DNA of 64,000 bases from Odontocerum albicorne (taxonomy: Eukaryota > Arthropoda > Insecta > Trichoptera > Odontoceridae): assembly GCA_949825065.1 (NCBI GenBank), contig OX463859.1, positions 23,391,847 through 23,455,846 on the forward strand. The letters run 5' to 3'. The notes beneath the pieces were generated by a model. The model saw nothing but the letters and a program-made list of their open reading frames with translations. It did not search any database and was not told where the DNA came from. Both the position numbers and the translations under genes were made by a program. Within the stretch, counting starts at the first letter, position 1, and the number at the start of each line of letters is the position of its first letter. Shown in pieces: positions 55,372-64,000 of this stretch.

Positions 55372-58300
55372 TTAAGTTATCACTGCATTTGTACCGTTCA
55401 TGATCGAAGTTTCTTTTACCAGATAGAACATGCGGGTCAAAGTAAACTGAATGACGATGATCAGATAGGTAAAAATTGCAGCTGTCATCTGAAATTATAT
55501 CAAGAACACTTTTATTGATTCTTAATATTTAATTAATTTGTTTAATTTCACTTGAAATTATTAATAATAAAAGAATTATTAATATTCCGCCATTTAAAAA
55601 CTAAACTGTCCTCAAAGGCACTGTAACTTAAGAATCAAATATATTTGGTAAGAAAACTGTTGAAAAGTTACGAAGACAAGATGAACTCGGAGAATCGGAA
55701 AAACTACAAAGAAACTTCTGTAGCTTTTCCAATATAACACATGCCGCTTTAGATGGAGTGGAGTATGTACCAGATGTATGCATCACAGAAATTAGGAAAT
55801 TTATTTTGTAAAATTGTTTGTGAAATTATTATTGTATTGTATTGTATATTGTTGTATTGTAATGTATCATCTGTGTTTTACCATTACTTGTGACTATATC
55901 TGTACCCTAGAGGATAAACCACGTAAGTCACTCGGCACCCTAGAGGATAAACGTCATATGCGTCATACATGAATTGTATAATGCAACGTCATTTTTCCTC
56001 TAGGGTAAAATGTGACTCCCGTGGTTTATCCTCTAGGGTACAGATATGTTAGACCTGAAAAAATTGTAATAAAATGTTCCTTATGCGTAGCCTTCGCCAA
56101 TAATCACTATGATGATCGGACACCCCCTACACGTGGATAGTGCATGGTATACGTGGTGCTTGCAAGCCATGCCGATATACACGGTCGATCAAGGGGCTTA
56201 CGATAAGCGATAGGCTGAACATAAAGGACGAAAAATGAAAAATATGTATTCTTATTTACGAGTACTAGAACGTCTACTGTATTTTTATTTAGACAAACTT
56301 CTACCTGCCAAAGAGGAATCTCTTCACCCTGCTCTTCACTGAAAATGCAAGAAGCAAACCGGAATTGCCGAGGATTGAGCGGCAGCCATCCACCTATTTT
56401 ACAGTCTTTGTGCCGGTGCTGTACAGAATATATATGTGTGTAGTATTCATACATTCATAAATTTTTATAAAACTTCCAAAAAGGATTGTTTTCAAGTAAT
56501 AGTGGTTTAAGGCACTGTAGATGGAAACTGACCATCTCTCCCTTTTGCATATGTGGTAGGGTGTATATGAATGACAGCTTAATGAACGCACCAATTTAAG
56601 AATTGAGGGAGTTGTGTATTCTTTTGTCAGGTGCGGACTGCTCGTTAAACCTAACCGTTTAAACGTGTAAGCCCCAACAAAAGAAAAACACGATCATCAC
56701 AATGTTAAAAAATTTCAAATATTATAAAAGCGTTCAGTTTTATTTATTCAGACATTTGGTTCTAAAATATAATACATAATGATTAATTTATTTCCAAACT
56801 GTTTCAACCAATCGGATACTTGTAAGAGCTATATAGATTAGTACCAATTGGTGAGCAAAAATTTACAATATTATTTTCAGGACACAAAATTAAATCTATG
56901 GAGAAGCATATTTCGTAATTTAAGAGAAATATTATATTTTTTATTCGTTGTTTGAAGCGAGTCAATACGGGTAAAAGTTTTACGACAGCTGGTAACTGGT
57001 TCCAGAGTCTGATGATATTGGCAGTAAAGGATGACATCAGTAGATATCTTGAAACAAAAAAGCAATAGTGGTATGCTTATGTAGCTTCTACAACCTTCAC
57101 TCACCAGAGTCACAAAGTTTTCGTGCGTATATTAATATTTTGTCCCTAATATGAATCTTTAATGTAAGAGTACATACATCAAAGTTGGTTCCAAGATAAC
57201 ATTTTCAAGATCATTCTTGAAGAGTTTCAGATTGAGTTGTTACAGTACTGTACTAAATATATTCGGTGTGAAGGAGACGGTGTGTTCTTCGATCTTATGA
57301 ATATCGTCATATGAAAAGTTCAATACTTTTGTATGTATATATTTGTAACAATATTCATGTTATACATATCGCGGTGGATGATCAACTGCTTCGAGAACAT
57401 GTGCGCATCTCCAGTTCTTGGAAACCTCGACCAAAACCATCGACTTAGGTGTGGTCATGGATGCAGTGCTTACACCTTGCATTGTTAGGTTATTATCGAC
57501 TAACCCCTATGCTCATATAAATTCGTTCATATACTCAGTCACAATGTGGAGGAGTGTCCAATTTATTAATTCCCGGAAAGACTGGAAAAAATCAATCAAC
57601 CTACTCCAGAGGCCGTATCATGAATAAGAATAACACACTATGAGCAAGAAATCATACAAAAGAAAAAATTCTACACCAAATGTACAATTGATCTTGTTTT
57701 CTACCGCACTATGCCTTTTAATGAAGACTCAAAAAATTGATTTGTTTGTACTCACAGTAAATAAAATAGTATTGTCCAAGTTAAACATCCTTAAAACTGA
57801 GACTTCAGGTTTGCGGTGCAAAGTGTAGACCAGAAACCGTTGTAGCTAAAACAACTAAACCACATTAAAAGACTGACTTGAAACTTAGTGACGATGATCA
57901 GATTGTAGAATATGAAAGAAATTATTTTAGAACATGAAAGAAGTCTCAAGTAAGACTACAAACGCAGTTGAATATAAAAATAAAAGGATGGCATTTAATT
58001 AAAAGTATATGGTATAAATGGTATAATTCAAAGTATATGGTATAATTAAAAGTTAAATGGTATAATTAAAAGTATATGGTATAATTAAAAGTTAAATGGT
58101 ATAATTAAGTTTTTTTTTGTTAAGATCTTTAAAAGTTTAATGGCATAATTAATTAAAAGAGTGACTTGACTGAAGGTATAATTAATAAAAATGCTGACTT
58201 GAAACTTAGTGACGATGTAGAATATGAAAAGAATTATTTTAGAATATGAAAGACATCTTAAGTAAGACTACACATGCAGTTGGATATGAAAATAAAACGA

Positions 58301-61300
58301 TGGCATTTACGAGTATCTTAAAAGATTTCAGCGGGTGGCTCAGGACCGTGAGGGGTGGAGAACCGTATGCTCTCGGGCCGATGGCGTCTCAGCGGTTAGA
58401 CGTGTGAGAAACAGTCAGCGCGCTGCGAACATGCATCAGCATGGCCAGGTGGCTCAGCAGGGTTCACATGTCAGGGACATTTGCGGAAGAGAGTGCGCAT
58501 CCAGGATCGGGCTGTTTTCTCACAGAAGATCACATGATCGACGTGGAAGAACGGTTCAAGATTGACGTTGGAGTGGCGAGGAGATCCTCGACTACGAGGC
58601 CCGGCAACGACGATGACGATTAAGTTGACTACTGCAGTCAGTGGCTTAACAAGGGTCTTCAACACCCAGAGAGAAGATAAAAAAGATAAGCCTTTTGCCC
58701 AAAGTATAAGCTAATGTTTGGGAATAAGGTGGAAGCCCAACTACCAAGGCAAAGTCTGCACAAGCACTTTATTGCATATATCTTTTTTCACATACGAGGC
58801 GTATCCAGAAAGTAAGTGTACTGAGGCTCTCACGACCGGACGGATTTTATTTTCGACATGTTGGCTACACTTCCGTATAGCCTGACCCTTCCCCTCCGCA
58901 AGAGACCGGTTCGAGGTCAGTACGTTGAGAAGTGTCGACGCTACAACACGTTTCGTGAAAAATGTCAAACCAATCTCCCACCAAGTGCGAAATTTTGTAA
59001 AAAGGCAAGAGTTTTTGAGGCGCTGCAAACTCCATGGAGATGAATTTCTCCGCTCCATCGTTACTGGAGATGAAACTTCGGTTGCACACTACACGCCTGA
59101 AACCAAAAGGCAGTCTCAACAGTGGCGTCACACCTCTTCACCCTCCGCCAAAAAGTTCAAAACAACAATTTCAGCCAAGAAAATCATGGCATCCGTGTTT
59201 TGGGACTGTCAAGGCATAATTTTAATTGAATATATGCCTCAAGGGGAGACCATCAACTCTGCAAGATACTGTGAGACCCTAAAAAAATTGCGGAGGGTGA
59301 TTCAGAACAAGAGGAGAGGCATGCTGACAAAGGGAGTCTGTCTGCTGCACGACAATGCAAGACCACACACGGCCAACGCCACGAAGGAACTGCTCGCCTC
59401 GTTTAAATGGGATGTCCTGAACCATCCCGCGCATTCCCCTGACCTAGCACCTTCAGATTACTATCTCTTTACCTCCCTGAAGCTGCACATGGGTGGAAAA
59501 AGGTTTTCAACCGACGAGGAGGTAAAGGAGGAGGTGGAGAAATGGACGGAGGGGTTGGCGGGAAACTACTTCGAGGAAGGCATCAAAAAGTTGATACCCC
59601 GCTTCACCACCTGCATTGAGAGAAATGGCGACTATGTCGAAAAATAGCTTACATATGTACTACGGTAACCACGTAATTTTTTGTTTAAATAAAAAAAATT
59701 GTAACCTACAAAAATTCAGTCACTTAGTTTCTGGATATGCCTCGTACATCAAAATTCATAATACTCCTTTTTTAAATGTATTCCCATATGTTACATAATT
59801 GTATACATATGATGAATGCGCTCATAACGAAACAAATGATGAATATAAAATAAAACTCAATTATAAGATACAGTAGTACCACCTTATCCGCAAGGTATCC
59901 ATTGCAAGACCCCCAGTGGTGCTTTTAATTGTGAATGGCGTAGAACCCTGTATTTATTTGTGTTCATAGTATGAAATTGTTTGTTTACATACACAGTCTG
60001 TCCAATGGGAAAAGTGCCTGATTTTATTTTCTCATAACAACCAGCGCCATCTGTATATTAATAATTGAGTTAACTAGTGACACATTTCGATTATCTTCCG
60101 TAAAATTCGTAATGATGTAACAATTTACAGTATCTTCTGAATCTTGGTCGGAAAAGGAACTGTGGAGCAAGGTACCAACATTAAATTTTGTTTTCAATTG
60201 GGTAAAAGGGTCACAGAAACTTTTGAAATGATTCGAATTATTTATGGTAGTGAAGCAATGAGTCGTAAGAATGTTTTCAAGTGGTATACAAGATTTCGTG
60301 ATGGTAGAGGGAGCATTGAAGATGATCCTCGGCCTGGACCATCATTGACAGTTGAAATTCTTCAAAATAATAATTGTGCGTCTACTAGGCTCATCGAGGA
60401 GCTCACTGGAATTTTTAAATCCACTGTTCATCTCCTTTTAATGGAAAATTTGGGCAAACGAAAGGTCACACACTAACTGATGATCAAAAAATTTGCAGAG
60501 TGGAGCACTGCAGGGACAAGAAAAGAGAGGTTGGATCCAGACTTCATGTCAAGCACATTGTAACAGGTGATGAAACATGGTGTTTTCAGTATGAGCAACT
60601 TATAATGCGCCAGAGCTCGAAATGGAAGGGTCCACAATCTCCGATACCAAAAAAAGTGCGCATGCAGAAGAGACGAATCAAGACTCCGCTCATTCTTTGA
60701 TTCCAAAGGAATTATCCATAAGGAATTCACACCAAAAGGTCAAATGGTAAATGTTGATGTGTACTTGGGTGTTTTAAATAATTTATGGACCAGGATTCTT
60801 TGAGTTTAACTCTGACTACCGGGAACAAGGGGCATGGTCCTTGTTGCAAGAAAATGCACCGATGCACAAAATTTTCTTAGACAAAAAAAGTATCGATCAT
60901 CATTTTGGCTTTCAGTTTTTATCAATGTGGCTAGCTATAAGATTTGTCTTAAGTAAGAATTTTCAATTGGTGTTTTGCATATTGTATAGTAAGATTTAAT
61001 CTTGAAAATATCATATTATACAATTGTGCTCTTGCCCAAATTATACTTCTTTATTTTATCTTGGAACAAATAACAGGTAGATTTAGTATTTTTCCATTCA
61101 CTCGTGTATGCCCAAATGATCTGGTGCCATATATTACATGGACATATATGTATATGCAAAAAAATCCCAAACTTTTTTATTGTAACGAAAATTTCTTAAC
61201 ATACAGTTAATATACAGTCTTCAAAATATAAATTTTACAAGACCCAATTTTTTTTAAACAAGATCAAAGTAAATTGATCTCTGTTTGAAAAGAATATTTT

Positions 61301-63381
61301 CTTAAATAAAATATTGAATTGTATAATGATGCAAATTTGCATTGGTTAATTATTTTTCTTAGCTAGATTCCCACTTGACAATGGTTATACTGCAAACTTC
61401 TTTGAGATGAACTGCATTTCGTTCAACAGTAAAATAACCACAGCATTCCTGCGGTAAAACAAAGTTTTCATAATTATTTTTAACCATACTGGATAATAAG
61501 ATTTTTAAGTTGCTTGCCTGCAGTTTATTTGATCATTGTGAAGTTTTTGCAATATGACCGGACTCAAGTGGGAATCCTGCATAAGTCTTCCTAGTACTAT
61601 AGTATAAATTATATACAAACCTCGTCACATATGTCTTCAGATTCCTCTTGCATTAAAAGTTTACAAATCAATGTCTTTGTTTTTTCATTCTGAAAAAAAT
61701 TGACAGTCAAAGAAGTTTTCCTTTATCAAATAAAGGGTCTTTCAAATTGAGCTTTTTTTAATTAACATTTTTTAATTCTTGAATAAGGCACACAATTTTC
61801 TTTGATTTCAAAAAACTTTTTATTGGTCATTGAAGTATAACATGAAATTTAAACACAAAAAACAATATCCGCCAAATGTCTACCTCTTGCAGCTCCACGG
61901 ATGTCCACTCTTTTGTCAAAATTTTCGATGACATTTTGGCATAATTGCGGTTCTAACTCACCAATAACACGAATAATTTCGTCCTTCAGCTCAGGAATTG
62001 ATTGGGGGTCATTCTTATAGACCTGGCTTTTCACGTAACTCCAGAGAAAATAGTCCAACGGTGTCAGATCATATGATATTGGTGGTCAATTAACCTCACC
62101 GTTTCCGGAGATTACATTACATAAAATAATTCAAGAATGTGAACGCGTTGTTGTATTGTATACAACTCCATTTTTATAAATGTCATACATTCACTTCTCA
62201 AATGTCACAAGACCAAGGCAAGTTCGTGACACCATCTGTGTTTTATCCAAGAATTAAAAAAACTGTTCAATTTGAAAGATCCTATACAACATATTACGAA
62301 ACAAAAGGAAAAAATGGTTTATTACCGCTTGTTTATATCTTTCACACTTAAAGACTCCATAAAGCATATATAAGATTTTACTCAAAGTTTGACGGACACC
62401 GATATACAACAGTATATACAGGATTTCTGAGTTCTCTCCTTGTATTATTGAATTAACAACATTAAGAATATAAAAAATACTCATTGTTATAAATATAAAA
62501 GAAGTCAAAACAATGTTTAAAGTCTTCACTGTAAAAGCTTCATAAGCATTATAAGGTAGATCACAACACTTGTCGTAAGCTTTCCAAATCCATTTTATTC
62601 TTTTGATCATCGCTTGTTTCCTGACTTCACTATTCATATCCTGAAGTTGTCCTTTCAAACATCCCGGAATTCCTTTGTAACATTTTTTGTGTGTATTTTT
62701 TTCAATGGATTCATACAATTTTAATAATTCTGTATTAATATCATTTACATAGCCTGTTACTAAATAAATATTAAATGCTAAATGGACTAATCCAAAGTTA
62801 GTAAAATAATCAGGATAACTCAGAGCTATGATCTTTTCTGGAGATGGGTTTTCATTTCTGGAATATAACATAATAATGTTTTCTAATACAAAGCATAAAT
62901 AAAGAATTGGAGTGAACATGATCATAACAGCTGATTTTCTAAATAATTTTGAATAGTTTCTTTTCACTCCCAGAGCCATTGTTAAAGTATCTATTTGCAC
63001 ATAATTATTGTAGACTTTGGCATATCTTTTAATATTAATTAAAACTTCACACCCCATAAAAAACATATCTATTAATCCCAAAAAGGTTCTGAATTTGTCT
63101 ATGCTCTGTATAAAAATTGAATTTCCGAAATAAAAAGTAAGAAAATCATCATAAATGTACACTTTTAAAGCACAAACTGTGAAAATGTTACCGATTACAA
63201 CAGAATATATTAAAAATGGTATCGAAAATGAAATCTTTTTACAATCTGACGAAAAATTAAATGGATTTATTCCAACGATTTTCAATCCCATATGAGTATA
63301 TTTCAAATATTCTGTAAAAGAGTTAATATTTAAAATCTTTAAATTTTTCCTCAACATTTTTGTCAACAAAAAGGTATACAA
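55372..63381 (-). CDS. Gustatory receptor, four exons, complete
   Basis: Exons are 63381-62326 (up to 352 codons, donor GTAATA), 61689-61621 (NEKTKTLICKLLMQEESEDI and three more codons), 57845-57756 (LQRFLVYTLHRKPEVSVLRM to ILFT, donor GTGAGT) and 55488-55372 (MTAAIFTYLIIVIQFTLTRM then 18 residues and TAA). All are phase 0. Length is about 435-443 aa; an in-frame ATG at 63357 (MLRKNLKILNINSF) is an alternative start, closer to the duplicate at 50017. Predicted 7-transmembrane taste receptor with IWKAYDKCCD before TM6 and the TYLIIVIQF tail. Exon 2 is the same at the protein level as in the 50-kb gene. Introns of 0.6, 3.8 and 2.3 kb have taken in mariner remnants. Both copies appear intact. 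Confidence 0.92.
55896..56047. mobile_element. Short inverted-repeat element (152 bp)
   Basis: Ends ATATCTGTACCCTAGAGGAT and its complement, extending about 28 bases inward (AAACCACG). An inner pair repeats ACCCTAGAGGATAAAC and CCTCTAGGGT. No coding. It is in intron 3 of the right-hand receptor gene. Confidence 0.85.
56265..56430 (+). repeat. Dispersed repeat, second copy of 38016-38165
   Basis: It shares TGCCAAAGAGGAATCTCT, CCCTGCTCTTCAC and GAGCGGCAGCCATCCACCTA. Only two copies occur in this window, both in or near receptor introns. Confidence 0.7.
56800..57115 (-). pseudogene. LINE ORF2 C-terminal fragment
   Basis: The minus-strand frame 57037-56804 reads SFTANIIRLWNQLPAVVKLL, PVLTRFKQRIKNIIF. 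The SFxxxxIRLWNxLP motif is the common end of Jockey/CR1 LINE proteins. Preceding sequence is frame-shifted. Confidence 0.75.
57870..58315 (+). repeat. Intronic direct duplication with short repeats between
   Basis: GACGATGATCAGATTGTAGAATATGAAAG-like sequence and AAGTAAGACTACA..GCAGTTG..AAAATAAAA recur at 57890-57990 and 58205-58300; a third, related stretch is at 46270-46345 in the paralogous intron. Short AAAAGTATATGGTATAATT repeats lie between (57990-58110). Confidence 0.7.
58325..58640 (+). pseudogene. GC-rich LINE ORF2 C-terminus (zinc-finger end)
   Basis: The plus strand reads RVAQDREGWRTVCSRADGVS, then HVRDICGRECASRIGLFSHR and RSH, followed in a shifted frame by TRPGNDDDD. A DRxxWR motif followed by CxxCGRxCxSRIGLxSHxRxH closes many RTE-like and related LINE proteins. 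It is markedly GC-rich against the AT-rich intron. Confidence 0.75.
58795..59744 (+). mobile_element. mariner element, family 1, internally deleted (950 bp)
   Basis: Ends CGAGGCGTATCCAGAAAGTA and its imperfect complement, with TA at 58793-58794 and 59745-59746. This is the only family 1 copy on the plus strand here. It lacks most of the DNA-binding half but keeps one continuous frame (58925-59647). It is inserted in intron 2 of the right-hand receptor gene. Confidence 0.93.
58925..59647 (+). CDS. mariner transposase, in-frame deleted, catalytic core kept
   Basis: 240 codons. The first 23 residues correspond to the N-terminus ([14 protein letters not shown]), joined to [16 protein letters not shown] of the catalytic half. 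The triad is present: first Asp in TGDETSVAHY (about residue 49), second in [12 protein letters not shown], third in [12 protein letters not shown], 34 residues after the second, as in mariner transposases. The helix-turn-helix region that binds the element ends is missing, so it could not move DNA normally. The deletion keeps frame, and the two other family 1 copies are frameshifted. Confidence 0.85.
   Translation: MRSVDATTRFVKNVKPISHQVRNFVKRQEFLRRCKLHGDEFLRSIVTGDETSVAHYTPETKRQSQQWRHTSSPSAKKFKTTISAKKIMASVFWDCQGIILIEYMPQGETINSARYCETLKKLRRVIQNKRRGMLTKGVCLLHDNARPHTANATKELLASFKWDVLNHPAHSPDLAPSDYYLFTSLKLHMGGKRFSTDEEVKEEVEKWTEGLAGNYFEEGIKKLIPRFTTCIERNGDYVEK
59870..59955 (+). mobile_element. pogo/Tigger-like terminal fragment
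   Basis: ACAGTAGTACCACCTTATCC, then GCAAGACCCCCAGTGG, similar to the start of the element at 37115. No right end. Confidence 0.55.
60100..60900 (+). pseudogene. mariner transposase relic, family 3
   Basis: 60144-60476 reads IKFCFQLGKRVTETFEMIRI, SEAMSRKNVFKWYTRFRDGR and IEDDPRPGPS, the N-terminal HTH half of a mariner transposase. 60500-60790 continues with IVTGDETWCFQYE (first catalytic Asp) and FDSKGIIHKEFTPKGQMVN, and near 60835 WSLLQENAPMHK replaces the usual DNAPxH. Frames are broken and the C-terminus is missing. It is in intron 2 of the right-hand receptor gene. Confidence 0.85.
61850..62095 (-). pseudogene. Transposase C-terminal fragment (mariner-like)
   Basis: The minus-strand frame 62058-61849 begins MDYFLWSYVKSQVYKNDPQS and ends with a short RGAARGRHLADIVF tail. 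LxPLDYFLWGYxK follows the last catalytic Asp in many insect Tc1/mariner-type transposases. No TIR was found. It lies in intron 1 of the right-hand receptor gene, and the 50-kb duplicate lacks it, so it arrived after the duplication. Confidence 0.75.
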
Positions 63382-63609
63382 TTATTTGTTACTTGCTTGA
63401 GTAATATCACAATAATGACCATTATCTTAAATGAATTTTTTTATAATTAAAGTGTTAAAAAAAAATCATAATTAAATTTGATATTTAATTGCGGTAATTT
63501 TTATTTTTTTGTCCCATTAATACAATTTACCTGGGTAATTTAATGTCATTAGGAGAGCTTAAAATTATTGGAACATCAATTTTTTTTTTAATTTTAAAAG
63601 TTTACTGAG

Positions 63610-63840
63610 TTTTTATGACATTTTTATTTGATTAACTATTAAATCATATCAACCCTTAAGGTGGAATTTCACATGACAACCGTTTTACCCCAAGCTTCAC
63701 AGCAACCCCCTAATGGTAAAATATGCTAATAACCTGACTCAACAAACTGTATGCAAGTTCATTATCCAATTACCATGACACAATCAGCTCAAGATCGACC
63801 CGAAGGCTAGTCAAGAGCAACTCGCAGTGCGATTGCAATT
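63610..63840 (-). promoter_or_regulatory. Conserved 5' flank of duplicated receptor gene (partner of 50280-50500)
   Basis: Same order of matching words as at 50280-50500, about 250-460 bp upstream of the start. It shows the duplication included the upstream region. No specific promoter motif is claimed. Confidence 0.35.
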
Positions 63841-64000
63841 AATGAACCATAATTACAATTACTAAATACAATATTTTGGTTAAATCTTATTGAATTCTTT
63901 CAATAGTTTTCATTGATTAGGCCTAGGATCAATTTAATTTTTATTTCAATAATAATTGTTTGAATAACTAAATAACAAATTTTTCAGTGTATGTTTGTAC

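Overview
The window is an AT-rich stretch of an insect nuclear genome. The evidence for an insect is intron-containing 7-transmembrane gustatory-receptor genes ending in the TY-x5-QF type last exon, together with piggyBac, mariner, pogo/Tigger-like, Helitron, I-clade and RTE-like elements and tRNA-derived SINEs. I cannot name the order with confidence.

The host genes I recognise form a tandem, same-strand (minus) array of five gustatory receptor (GR) genes: a partial one running off the left edge (1-871), then genes at 19173-22975, 25467-39328, 45207-50017 and 55372-63381. Each complete gene has one long first exon (about 340-358 codons), a 69-nt exon, a 90-nt exon and a short last exon, all joined in phase 0. 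The last exons of three genes (25467-25526, 45207-45323, 55372-55488) are far from their first exons and were found by translating around splice signals. The two right-hand genes are recent duplicates sharing exons, introns and at least 500 bp of 5' flank. The last exon of the 22.9-kb gene was not found.

The rest is mobile DNA. Left part: piggyBac-type fragments and MITEs, a solo LTR, fold-backs, an intact 566-aa piggyBac transposase ORF (10050-11750), and a decayed I-clade LINE (about 12.2-17.9 kb) carrying a 160-bp palindrome. Middle (25.5-38 kb): introns of one GR gene hold an RTE-like LINE split by a mariner, a 215-bp MITE split by an LTR element and abutted by a second mariner, a Tc1 fragment, large tandem arrays and another mariner. 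Right part: minisatellites, a second solo LTR inserted in a minisatellite, a Helitron preceded by a mini-Helitron-like sequence, and more mariner and LINE remnants.

The most unusual object is at 28052-30360: a compact non-autonomous LTR retrotransposon with 586-bp LTRs that differ at about 3 positions, a CTTG target duplication, a primer-binding site and a polypurine tract. It has no gag or pol that I can see. It carries an open frame (28868-29113) clearly derived from the C-terminal two thirds of histone H2B, ending at the native H2B stop position. A diverged second LTR of the family lies at 3546-3758 against an assembly gap.
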